Assembly: GCA_022497155.1 (NCBI GenBank)
Contig: MU385764.1
Span: 283,297-347,296 of the forward strand
Reading direction: 5' to 3'
Length of the DNA stretch: 64,000 nucleotides
DNA from: Whalleya microplaca
Taxonomy: Eukaryota > Ascomycota > Sordariomycetes > Xylariales > Xylariaceae
How positions within the stretch are numbered: position 1 is the stretch's first letter; each line of letters opens with the position of its first letter. A program made the translations under genes and the position numbers. This document shows, piece after piece, positions 48,732 through 60,044 of this stretch. The notes beneath the pieces are model-generated. The model did not search any database. It worked only from the letters and a program-made list of their open reading frames with translations, and was not told the DNA's origin.

Positions 48732-50532
48732 TTACTTCGTCTCAGTCAATAAGACGTTATCTTTTCTTCCCTGCTTGTTGGGTTCAATATCATTTTGGGG
48801 TGTGCTTTCATTGATCACCCCGAAAAGGACGTCCATCTGTTCTAGAGACAGGCCCTTTGTTTCCGGAAGTGCCAATGCGAAGATTGCTCCGGCGATATTC
48901 AGCGTCCCGTAGATCTACATACGTAGTTAGTCGCGGTTCGTCCGGGGATGACGGGCGTCGGTGTAGCAAAAGCGGTAATAGCTCACCATCCACATCTTCC
49001 AGCCGATATGGAGTATGCCAATTGGCGTAATTTTGTTCACGACGAAGTTCCACAACCAAATATTCGCGGCACCAACCGCCATGCCGTAGTCTCTGATACG
49101 CGTGGGAAAGATCTCACCAATATAGACCCATTGCAATGGTCCCCACGACAAAGAGTATGCGACGGTGAAAATATATATCAGAGCCATCATTCCTTTAGCC
49201 GATGGCGATCCCGCTCCGTTGCCAGGGACAGAAGGAGGATATGCTGATAAGCAAGCTCCAAGTGCGAATAGAAACACGCCCATGAAGAGGCCCCCTCCAG
49301 CCAGAAGGCTCTTGCGGCCGAAGAAATGAACACCGCCCGCTATGAATATGATCGTCATGACGAACTTGATGCAAGTGAGTACCCCAGACGCTAAGAGCGC
49401 TGAGTTTTGCCCCGTAAACCCTATCTCGGCGAACACAATGGGTGCATAATGAAGGATGGCATTGTGCCCGCACCACACCCCGAAGATGCCCACGCCAACA
49501 GACCACATTAGGCGTATGAAGTTATGGCGCTCGAACAGCTCCCTAACTGTGCGTCCGTTGGTGAGTGTGAGCTCCTCTTGGATCTGCGCGCGGATCTGGG
49601 CTATCTCCTCGAGGATTTCGCTTGAATCTTCAGCTGCTTGTCGAAGGTAGCAAAGATTCCGCGTTGCCTCGTCGTATCGCTGTCGCTCGATTAATATCCT
49701 CTCTAAATCCCCAAGATGGCGTCTCTAGATGGGGAAGTACATTTTGCTTCGCTAACCAGCGGGGCGACTCTGGCACCATGAGTGCCGAGATGAGAACGAT
49801 CCCGGCGAGTACGATTTGGAGAGACAAAGGAGTACGCCATTGCACTGCGGTACTTTCCAGGTGTAAACTACACCCGTAGGTCGTCCAATAAGCTGGAAAC
49901 CCGAAAATTAACTATCGGGCTGAGGAGGAAGCGATGGCTTTATGGGTGTAATAGAGATCTGAAATACCATGCACTCACCAAGCATTCCACCACTGACAAG
50001 AAACATCTCAAACAGAGACATCTGGTTGCATGTTATCAGACCAGATATCAAGAGTACGTCGAATATAAGCACACAGACTAACCATTACACCACGAAGCTC
50101 TCTCGGAGCACACTCTGCGACAAATATCGGCGCGACGTTAGATGTCATGCCAAGGCCCAGGCCACTGACAACGCGGCCACCATAGACCGTGCCTAGCGTT
50201 GGCCCTGAGGAGGATACCTGAAGGATACCCCCTAGTAGAAAGAAGGAGCCGGCGATAGCGATCAACCACTTGCGCCCTATAAACTTGCTCATAAGCGGCG
50301 GGATCATTGTGCCGAAGAAAGCGCCCGCATTCAGCACAGAGATGAAGTTCGAAGACGCATTGGCATACACAGTCGCCGATGTGGCCAGATTGAATTCCTC
50401 CTTGAAGCTGCCGAGTGCCACTACACCGCCAGCTACACCCGTGTCGAAGCCGAATAGCATAGCACCGATGTTAATGATCAATGAGGCCCAAATTGCGGCC
50501 CTATGCTTCTTAAGAGCATCGCGAATAGCCAT
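48732..50532 (-). CDS. sugar-porter family MFS transporter (5 exons)
   Basis: Exons 50532-50083, 50021-49979, 49892-49741, 49700-48987 and 48914-48732 give 513 residues, normal for fungal sugar porters. Landmarks: LFGFDTGVAGG in helix 1, GRRVVSG-like GGRVVSGLGLGM, the RELRG loop, VPESPRWLA before the central loop, GVWCGHNAILHYAP (helix 7 region), WVYIGEIFPTRIRDYG, and the C-terminal PETKGLSLEQMD. These are hallmark motifs of hexose/quinate/polyol H+ symporters (SP family) in the plasma membrane. Exon 2 is only 43 nt and the third intron only 40 nt; both are needed to keep the conserved order. Which sugar, polyol or quinate-like compound is carried cannot be told from sequence. Confidence 0.92.
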
Positions 50533-51151
50533 TGCGGCTAGCTTCGTTAATCGCTTACCTGTTTAATGTTGACTAGAAGTCTACCTGCTTAATAATAAAG
50601 TGAGGTAGAAGTATGATTGCACCAGTACACCTTGTCCTTGCTTCATCCTCGTCGGTAGAACTTGGGGACTCTGGGCACCTCGGCCGACTCGGAATAACCC
50701 TGGTGTTACGTACATACACGGGGTACGTCGAGATCAACGTTGATAGGTTTCGAACACTCGTTACAACTAGCACCGGTGGCGTCAGCATACGAGGATAAGT
50801 TGGGAAGGGGTGCTCAGTCATCGCTCCATGATGTGGCCTACCACGACCAAGGAACTACTACGCAGTACCGCCGGTGGCAAAGGTGCAACTACCGATAAGG
50901 CGGGGTGACTTTATATTGCTTTAGAATGTAGTCCAGAACGGAGATCACAGCAATGTCTTCCCTGTCTTATTGGAGTGCCACCTATACTTGACTGCCATGT
51001 GTTGTCTGCCAAAGAAGGTAATGGGTGCTGGAGCCCCTAACTACTAAGTACTTAGACACCTGACAGAAGCTGACTGCCCCAACTTGACTCCGCGACTGTC
51101 ATAACGAGGCAAAAGCAAATTCTGACTCAGGATTCTCCGATCATTTATATC
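50533..51151. other. divergent promoter between sugar porter and FAD monooxygenase
   Basis: A 619-bp spacer separating two outward-pointing genes. No coding feature seen; the arrangement would allow co-regulation. Confidence 0.55.
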
Positions 51152-52617
51152 ATGAAAACTTCCTCGTCTTCCCCACAGAAGGACTCGATATCGGACGAGA
51201 AGCCGATGCATGTTTTGATAATTGGTGGCGGTATCGTTGGACTTACGATCGCTCAGGGTTGTCGCGCGAATGGCATATCTTATGCGATATTTGAAAGGGA
51301 CACGGAGGGTCAGGGAAACCTATCCCGCATCACACTGTCGGCGCTAGATTAACACCTTTACCAGCAAGCCGTACACAGGGTTGGGGGTTAACTCTACACT
51401 GGTGCCTGGACGCATGGAAGAGGACGGTCGGGCCTGAGACAGTCGCTAAACTACGTAATGTATGTACGTAAGGTGAATTGCGTCTTCCGTGCTTGCTAAC
51501 AAGTGGCAGGCAGTGGTTGACAAGACCCTGAATCATAACGAAGGAAACTTTCCGTTTCTCAATTGCGAGACGGGGTTTGTCGGCCCCTCCAGACGGACAC
51601 GCGGGCTCGTCTTAACAACTTCCTAGTGAAACTCGTTATAAGATTCCGCCCTCGAAGTACCGACTTCGGTTGAACCGTAAAAAGTTGAGGGACATCCTTG
51701 CAGACGGCCTCCATATCCAAGAAGGAAAGAAGCTTGTATCGGTTGAGGAGACTGACGGGGGCGTAAGGGCACAGTTCGAAGACGGAACATTTGCAGCTGG
51801 AACGATCCTTATCGGAGCCGACGGGAACAACAGCAATGTTCGCAAGCATCTGCTGCCGAATGACCATGCCCTCGACCTTCTACCAGTCAACCTTGTGGGT
51901 GTTATACGACACCTCACTCCAGAAGAAGCGGCTCCTATCAGAGCAGTGGACCCGTTAATCATTCATGGTCTGCACCCAAAGACCGGAAACTTCCTTTGGT
52001 ACAGCATTCAGGTAAGTATAGCTGTGCTCTAGCCTTGGTCACTTTTACCGGCTCCACAATCGCTTATAGCAGCCCAGGATTGTTTCCAAGAGCCAGATGG
52101 TCGGCATTCTTTTGATGCGCTTGTCATCATCTCCTGGATGGTGAAAGACGAAATCGCAGATGCCATCCCGGAGACAAACAGAGGTCGCATTGCGATGATG
52201 AAGCAACGCGCAAGCACATTTGCCGAGCCTCTTCAGAGCATTGTGACGGGCATTCCAGACGATCTCGACGTCACAACTCCCCTTAGACTAGCTGATTTTC
52301 CCTGTCGCGTGTGGGATAACAGAGGCGGGCGCGTTACGCTCGCTGGGGACAGCGCCCACACCATGACAATGTATCGCGGAGAGGGGGCAAATCATGGAAT
52401 CCTCGACGCAGCACTGCTGGTGGACCAACTGAAGAAGGTGCACAGGGGCGAAGTCGAACAGAATGAAGCGATTAACCTATACGAAGCAGAAATGCGACCT
52501 CGAACTCATGACGCCGTCTTAAAAAGTCGTGACGCCGTCTTCGTCGCGCACGACTGGGACGCAATCACTACAGATTCCTCGATCATTAGCGCGCGATCCC
52601 CTCCAGCCACGGCGTAG
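51152..52617 (+). CDS. FAD-dependent monooxygenase (aromatic hydroxylase-like), 5 exons
   Basis: Exons 51152-51308, 51365-51459, 51510-51574, 51627-52011 and 52078-52617 give 413 residues, typical for the salicylate/p-hydroxybenzoate hydroxylase-like group. Residues 20-34 (HVLIIGGGIVGLTIA) form the GxGxxG dinucleotide fold; AIFERD binds the FAD ribose; IGADGNNSNVRKHL is the DG motif; GDSAHTMTMYRGEGANHGI is the second FAD-binding GD motif. Such enzymes use NAD(P)H and O2 to hydroxylate aromatic rings or modify polyketides. The intron set was derived by keeping these motifs in frame, and the total is divisible by three. Weak points are the first acceptor (ACCAG) and the fourth (CCCAG). The gene is the last one before the RIP block and its own base composition is normal. 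Substrate unknown. Confidence 0.88.
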
Positions 52618-52683
52618 ACTATAAGAATTACAGGAAATATAATCGGCTTCTAGATATATGGGCTAGTTAATATTTCGTTTTCG

Positions 52684-53121
52684 TGTTATTATATAACTTC
52701 TCGTGACTTAATACCTATTAAAATAAAATATTACGTTACTTTTTTTAAGGCTTTTTAAGCTATATAACTCTCGTAATGTTAAGTAAAATTAAGCTAAGCG
52801 ATACTTTAATTTTTATTATAACTTAACTTTTACGTCGTTATTTAAGTTTAAAGGTAAATATAAATTAAAAATAATAAAGTAATTAAAAATAAAGACTTAA
52901 TAAAAACTTATAAAAAAACATTATTATTATGTATTATAAGGGTTAAAATAGCTTAGCGACTTAATTTTTATATATTTTATAAAATATTAAAATGAAAAAA
53001 AAAATTTAAGCTAAAAAATCGGCTAAAAAATTTACTATATATATTAAATATAAAGTTAAGTTATAATTATATAATATATATAAATTATACCTTAATTTTA
53101 TATTAAATTTATATTATAACA
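52684..53121 (-). mobile_element. LTR-like unit (438 bp) with adjacent polypurine-like tract
   Basis: Bounded by TGTTAT and ATAACA, i.e. TG..CA ends in short inverted order. Read on the minus strand it is preceded (53122-53134) by a purine-rich AACAAGGGAGTAA, resembling a polypurine tract before a 3' LTR. I could not find the matching second LTR or a target duplication, so it may be one end of a larger, RIP-damaged minus-strand retrotransposon. Confidence 0.4.
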
Positions 53122-53175
53122 TTACTCCCTTGTTAAAAAAATTCGCGTCCCGAGAATTTAAAAAAAATAACGAAT

Positions 53176-53264
53176 TAATCCGTCCGGGAATTAAACCTTA
53201 AATAACTCTTAAGCAAAGGAAAAATACCCTCGGTTTCGCACGTTAATCATTACGCCACTAGGCC
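53176..53264 (-). pseudogene. tRNA-like fossil (89 nt)
   Basis: Read on the minus strand it starts GGCCTAG. It has an A-box-like TGGCGTAATG, a fully paired D-stem (GCGT with ACGT), a B-box GGTTTAATTCC that differs from consensus only by C-to-T and G-to-A, and a 3' acceptor strand ACGGATT followed by A. Six of seven acceptor pairs are paired or can be restored by RIP-type transitions. The anticodon arm does not fold well and one T-stem pair fails. The extra length suggests a long variable arm or a former intron. It could be a dead tRNA gene, a tRNA-derived SINE head, or part of a retroelement. Confidence 0.4.
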
Positions 53265-56200
53265 TTTAATACTAGTAAGTAAAATTAGCGTGTTTCGCAC
53301 ACTTAATTATTAATTAAAAAGGCGCTTATTAATAAGTGCTTTATTTACGCCTTACTTTATGTAATTTTTTTATTAATTATAATATTACTTTATTATTATT
53401 TTTATAAAAAAAATCATCCTTTTTATATTTAATAACTTTACGTTAATTATTTAAACGTATTAAGGGTTCGGCTTTATTCGGATTTTTATTATAATATTAT
53501 TATAACGCGATTGCATTATTTTTAAAGCCTTTAACGTTATATTATTTAAGGTTAAGATTTTATTTTTTTATTATATTTAATATTATAACTTTTTATAATA
53601 TATACGTAATAATAAAACATAATCGACTTTTTATTCCTTTTTTTTATTAAAACTTATTATTTCTTTTTTAAGGTTTTCATTAATTTATTCGGGTAATAAA
53701 TTATTAAGGTATTTATATAAACGATTTATATAAAATATACGGGATTTCTTTTAAGTATTAAGTAACTTTAATTAATAAAAATGCCCGACTATTTTTTCGA
53801 TTCGGTAATAGTTTTTTATTATTAAATAATTAAATTTATTATTAAGTCGATTTATATTAATGCCCGGCTTTTTAAAAATATACACCCGATTATTAAAGCC
53901 GAAATTAAGTTTTCTCCGATAACGGTTAATTTAATTACTTATATAAGTTTATAATCGAGTTATAATTTCCCGTATTAAGTTTAAATAGCTTTTTAATATT
54001 TAAGCTATCACTAATATGTTTTTATTAAAAACGCTTTATAAGCTAGGATAAATCTTCTGTTTAGCTAAAATAAATCTTCCGTCTTTAAATAGTTATTTTT
54101 TAAGACTATTAGTTTTAAAGAGATTATAAATTAATATATATTTTATTATTACCGCATAATTTACTGTTATAAATAATAGCACTTATCTCGTTAAAATAAA
54201 AATTATATAAAAATTATATACGATAGCTTATTATTAATTGTTAATAATTTTTTTCTATTTTATTTCGGACTGCGTTATTATAATTATATATTGTTTTACA
54301 ATAAGGTGTTAGGGTAAAGGAGGTGCTACTTTATGGCTTAGTTAATCGGAAGTAATTAAGGCGACGAAACAAAAATGTTACTTATAATAGCGATTGATCG
54401 AAAGAAAAGATATATTTATTATCGGCTACAAGGCTGTCTAAGCTATATATGTTTTATTTAAGAGTAAAAAAAAAAACAAGCGATATATATATATTACGGC
54501 ATATTAGCCTTATAATATTTTTTCTAGATTTTATTATAAATATTCTTATTATAAGAAAATCTAATTAATTAATATAAATGTAAAAAGCATTTACTTTATT
54601 TACTTTTTAAAAGCTTTTGCCTTAAGTTTAATTACCCTTTTTTTATTTAATTTTATATACTTTTTAATAAATTTACGTCGTTTTATACGTTTTAATCGAT
54701 TAGGCTTAATAAAAAAAAGAGTTTTTTATTAATTAATAATAGCTATACGTTTTTTATAGTTTGCCTAACTATTTTATCTTATAAAAAAAGTAAGCTATAG
54801 CCGTTTTTTTAACGCGGTAAATTTATTTCTTATTTATTTATATAGAATATAGGCTTTCTTATTTCGATAGGTAACTTTTTGTCGTTTTTTTATAAGGGGT
54901 TACTATTAATTAAAGTTTAAGAAACTTATATAAGCTTTATATAATTTAAGCTAACGTCGGGATATTTTTTTCGCTTAAAATAAGCTGGGGGTAAAAGTAA
55001 GTTTAAGTTTAAGTTCTCGTTTTAGTTTATTAAAACTATCGGGTTAATTAATAATTTTACAAATTATTGTTTGCTTTATTTTTGTAATTTAGCTTTTTAT
55101 TTTTCGTTTTTTGTTAATAAAATAAGGATTTTCATAAAAGCGAAAGAATATAATAAGGGAGCAAAAAAAGCAAAAAATTAAATAAGCTATTTAAAAGTTA
55201 TAATTAAATTTATCCTATTATTATACTATTTAAATAAGTTTAATACAAGTAAAAGCTATACTATTTTATTAAATTTAAACCTAACGTAATTAATTAAAAG
55301 TAGCCCGAACTTTCTTTCTATTATAAGTATTTATAAAGTTAAACGAAAAAATAATATAAGTTTTTACTAATATAACAATTAAAAAAAAATAAGGGCTACT
55401 TTTTTTTAACGTTAATAATTATAAGGTTGCGTAAATATATAAATACTATTAATATAAAAAACTAAAAGTTATTTAAAACAATCCGAAAAAAGAACTAGTC
55501 GTTAATTTATATAACTTTTTAATTAAGTTTTATAATAATCCTAAAATAAACTTCCGTTTTAATAAGTTTTTCCTTAAAAGTAGCAATACTTATTTAAATT
55601 ATAATAGTTATAAAAATAATATTATAATATTAACGCTTATAATAAGTAAAAAAAACATTATATAAACTTAATACTTTATTTACTTTCTATCTATTTTTAT
55701 TATAACTAAAAAAGGCATTTTAATTAAAAATAACTTTAGGTATTTTATCGCTTCTAATTAATAAGAAATCTATTTTTAAAAAATCGACAATCTATTTAAT
55801 CTCTTACTTTAAATGTTATAGCTTATTTTTAATCTAAGATTTAAGTTTATATATTTTAATAAAAAAGCCGCGAAATTAATTAATAGTATAAAAGTTAATA
55901 TTAGCTATTATAACAAACGTACTAAAATCTAAAAGAAAAAGCTGTTTTTATAAAAGCGAACTAATAGATAAGATTATTCCAGCCTTATATTTAGGGTCGG
56001 AATTAGCCGTAAATTTAATTTTAGTTTTATTTTTAAATATAGTCTCAAATTTAATATTAGCTTTCGAAATAGGCTTAGGGTTTTTACGGGCCGCTTAATT
56101 AACTTTTTTATTTTTATTCCGGTTTTTATACCTATTTTTCCTTTTTTTAAATAACTTTTTAAACTATAACAGCTATAACAATATTTTAATATATAAAAAG

Positions 56201-57660
56201 TAAGGTTTAAGATATAATGCTATAGTAATAAACTAATATAAGGTTATAAAAAAATTTAACTAATTAATTAAAAATAATAAAAAATAAAAGTAAAAAGTTA
56301 ATAAATAGTTAGGTAAAAGTTATTAATAAATTAATATAAAGAAAACTTTTTTATATTAGGTTTTAATTTATAATAAATAAAAATAAGTTAAAAAGTCTTT
56401 CTTATTTTTAATCAGTTATTTGAATTTGTAATAAGCTAAATATTAAATATAATAAGGCATTTAAGTCGTTATTACTAATTTTAAAAGTCGGCTTACTTAA
56501 TTTAGCCTTAGTACGTTTTTTAGGCTGTTTATTATACCCTTTATTTATTTTAACCTTATATTTTATACTTTTTCTTCCCTTTAATAATTATTAATTTAAT
56601 TATTTATCTTTTATTTTCGCTTTATAGTATTTACTTAATTAATTATTTATAGTTATATCGTAAAGTTTTTTATTATATAAAAGGCAGAAAAGAAAGAAAG
56701 AACTTTTTTTATTAAGCTTTTATGTAAGTTATCCATTCTTTTTTTTTATAAAAAGTCCTATATTTAGGAGTTAAATCTTTTATTGTAATAACGTTAATCG
56801 AAAACTAAATAACCTTAAACGCTTTTATCGGATTATAATAATTCGTTAAAATCTGATAAATATCTAAAATAAAACGCGTATTAGTAATCCTTCTTTTAAA
56901 ACTCGTAAAATAAATATTAAACTCCCGCTTTTTAATCGAATAAAATTTTATTAAAATAACCCTAATTTCCGTAATTTTTTTTTCGATTTTTTTATTCCGT
57001 TTTATTTTATTATCGCTTCCTTTTTAAAGTAAGTAAATCGGCTATATAAATAGCTAGGGATTTTCGTCGTTTCTTTTTTCCTATCGATTTATACCTTAAT
57101 ATTAAGTTCCCTTTACGTCTTAAGTCTGCCGTTCCTAAACGATCGAAAACTCTTAACTCGATAATAAAAAACGTTAATCGTATTTTTAATCCTTATTTTA
57201 GTATTAAACCTAGTTGCTTTAATTTAAAGACTAATAAAAATAAACTGCTTTAATTTTAAAAGAATAATATAAGCCGCTACTTTTTAAAAGCTAATATAAT
57301 AAATAAGTTTATCCGGATAAGTCCTTTTTTTATTTAATATATATAATTTCTGCTAATTAATATAAAATAATTTAACTAATAAAAATTAAACTTTTTAATA
57401 ATTTTAGGAAAAGTCGGTATTATATTTAGGAATTTATAGCCTCGAAATTTTATTATAAAGGTTAAATATAAAAGCCTGCTTTAAAATATATTAAGTATTT
57501 TAAAATAATAAAATACCTTTTCGATTAATAATACCCTTTTTTTGTTAAAATCCGTAAAGTTAATCTTATTAATAACTTAATATTTCGCTTAATCGAGAAT
57601 TGCCGTATATAATTTAAAGTCTTTATTTAAAAATATAATACCTATAATAAAATCTCTTGC

Positions 57661-57904
57661 TATTACGGCATAAGCCTTATGGGGTGCTATAAGGCCTTAT
57701 AAGCTATAGCATACCTTAAGCCCCGCACACGTGACCTGCTGGATTACATACTTAGTTAAATAGCTTAAGTAATTAAGTAAGGAGGTTTTTTTAAGTTAGG
57801 CTGTTATATAATAATTAGCTGACCTTTTACTCTTTACTTTATAATTTTTTAGTAATATACACTTATTATATAACACGCGCCGCCTTTTTCCTTAAGCTGT
57901 TATA
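57661..57904 (+). repeat. 5' LTR of the gag-only element
   Basis: 244 bp, aligned without gaps to 59801-60044; every difference I can see (roughly thirty) is a transition. Confidence 0.88.
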
Positions 57905-58197
57905 TAATTATAAGGTCCTTTAGTTATTAAATTAAGCGAAGCCATTTGCGCTATCGTATTTAGTAATAACTTTTTGCGCTATCGATTTTATTGCCGCATT
58001 ATTAATAAATATTACTTCCGCTATATTTTTCGAGCGCCGGCAAGGTTTTTTTTTCAGCTTCTTAAGCCGCTAATAAAACATACCGACAATTAATAGCTTT
58101 GCCTTAAAAATTGTTAGTTAAGTTTACTAGCAGCTAATTAAGTTAGCGATCTTTTAATATAATTGGCGAAATCTCCTGTTAGTTACTTTTTATTTTT

Positions 58198-59562
58198 ATG
58201 CCGTCACTTTTATATATTTAACAAGCCAGCTTTTTTATAGCAGGCCACGCTTAAGACCTTAATTAACCCTATTATAATTAGTGCCTATTATAATCCGGTT
58301 TGTATTATATATCGGATATTTTTTTTTCTTTTCCCTTAATCGATATATTAATTTTCCGGCGATTTAAGGAATACCTTTTTTCTTTATTCGATTTTTTCGA
58401 CCTAATTTATATAAACGCAAAGCCGAAAATTTATCTCTTTTCTTTTTTTATAGCGGCAATAGCCTTTATTAATAGCAATAAGCTTAACGCCGCTTTTTAA
58501 GCCCTAAATATTAAATTTACTTTTAAATTTAACACTTATATCGGCGCGTTAAAAGCTAATTACAAAAGCTACGTTTAGCAGTTTCAAATTAATAAAACTT
58601 TTATTAAATTTAAGCTTGGCATTATAAAAACTACTTACGGTGCCCTATTATTTAAGTAGTTACGCTCTCGATTAGTCTTCCTAAATCCTCCTACTTTATT
58701 AAGCCTGTTAGACTTTAATATATAAATCTTCCAGATCGCCGGTAAATTAGAAATCGATAGCGAAATAATCGGATTACCTTAAGCTAAGTTTTATTACGTA
58801 TACGCTTATCTCGAGCTTAAGGTATAATATATCGTCCTTTTTATTATAGCTTACGTATAAAAAAGCGGTATTTAGAATTATTAAACTATTTTAGATATCT
58901 TAAAGTTAATTTACGCCGATCCGAATAAAGCTACGCGAGCGGCAGTTAAGCTTCGATTTATTATATAAGGTTTTAATAAGTTTATTTATACCTTTCTGGC
59001 ATAGTGGCACCGATAAACCTGGGAGGCTAGTAAAATAAACCTTTCTAAAGAGTACCGGATTAATTATTTACGCCACGCCGTAAATAATAAACTAAAACGG
59101 AAACTTTTTAAAAAAGATTTAATACCGAATACTTATAACGAATTTATCCTATGGCTTTACCGGCAGTTAGGCTTTTATGTTTCGGCTCCCCGTAATTTTA
59201 GTGCTATAGATATTTCTGTTAGCATTATTTATATATACGTTATTAAAGCCGAAACCGAAGTCTAAGTAGCGTCCGAAAATACTTCTAAAAAAGGTATTTA
59301 GCTACTTAAAATTACGTCACTTTAAATTCCCGATAGCTTAATAGCTATATTTAGTACTTATAAGAAACGCCGTATTAAAAAGCGTTTTTAATAATGCTAA
59401 CGTTATGGCGATATAACTTATAATATTGCGAAATACCTATTATTACTATATAAATCGAACTTTCGCAAGTTGTTTGCCGATAACGAAGTTATAAAATAGG
59501 TTATAATAGCTATATAGCAGCAGGTATATAGCTTTATAATAATCGATATTAGGTGGTTGTAA
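58198..59562 (+). pseudogene. gag-like frame of the LTR element, interrupted by TAA/TAG stops
   Basis: From an ATG at 58198 one frame can be followed through about 450 codons with many TAA/TAG stops but no frameshift. Recognisable parts in the same frame include FDLIYINAKP then AAIAFINSNKLNAAF (about 58400-58497), a block TWEASKINLSKEYRINYLRH near 59017-59076, LIPNTYNEFILWLYRQLGF near 59131-59187, and at 59395-59436 the remnant of a C-x2-C-x4-H-x4-C zinc knuckle in which three ligands are changed by G-to-A or C-to-T. This fits a Ty3/gypsy-type capsid-nucleocapsid protein, which packages element RNA. The 3' end is uncertain. It is dead as it stands. Confidence 0.75.
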
Positions 59563-59800
59563 AGGAATATAGTAAATTAATAAGATTTTTTTAAAAAACT
59601 CGATTTTTAAAATTTTAACAAGTTCATTTAATGCTAATGTTAAATCTTATACAATTTATATAAACTGAAATATAAGGGTTAAATAAGGTCGAAAAATTAT
59701 TTTTTAAAAATAATAGTAATTAAGTTAATCCTTATATATATTAAGTACGCTATAAACTAGCTGTTATTAGCTATTATATATAATAGATTTAGGGGGATAA

Positions 59801-60044
59801 TGTTACGGCATAAGCCTTATGGGATATTATAAAGCCTTATAAGCTATAGCATACTTTAAGCCCCGCATACGTGACTTACTAGACTATATGCTTAGTCAGA
59901 TAGCTTAGGTAATCAGGTGAGGAGGTTTTTTTAGGTCAGGCTATTATATAGTAATTAGCTAACTTTTTACTTCTCACTTTATAATTTTTTAGTAATACAC
60001 ACTTATTACGTAGCACGCGCCGCCTTTTTCCTTAAGCCGTCACA
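59801..60044 (+). repeat. 3' LTR of the gag-only element
   Basis: 244 bp, begins TGTTACGG and ends GTCACA, less mutated than the 5' LTR; followed directly by the CTTGC target duplicate. Confidence 0.88.

Larger units (their letters stand above)
57661..60044 (+). mobile_element. complete small LTR retrotransposon, gag-only, RIP-inactivated
   Basis: The element is 2384 bp, with two direct repeats of exactly 244 bp (57661-57904 and 59801-60044) flanked by the same pentamer CTTGC (57656-57660 and 60045-60049). The 3' LTR starts TG and ends CA; the 5' copy has these changed to TA and TA by transitions. AGGGGGATAA just before the 3' LTR serves as a polypurine tract. The 1896-bp interior holds one gag-like frame and has no space for reverse transcriptase or integrase, so it was non-autonomous. 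It is a nested insertion in older AT-rich repeat sequence. Confidence 0.88.

Noticed and set aside
54378..54520. Possible further LTR start (TGTTACTTATAATAG) and a partial resemblance to the 244-bp LTR near 54485
   Set aside because: No paired repeat, target duplication or convincing alignment could be found by eye.
58300..58500. 66-codon frame in the AT-rich block taken as an independent gene
   Set aside because: It is an uninterrupted stretch of the longer decayed gag frame, not a gene of its own.
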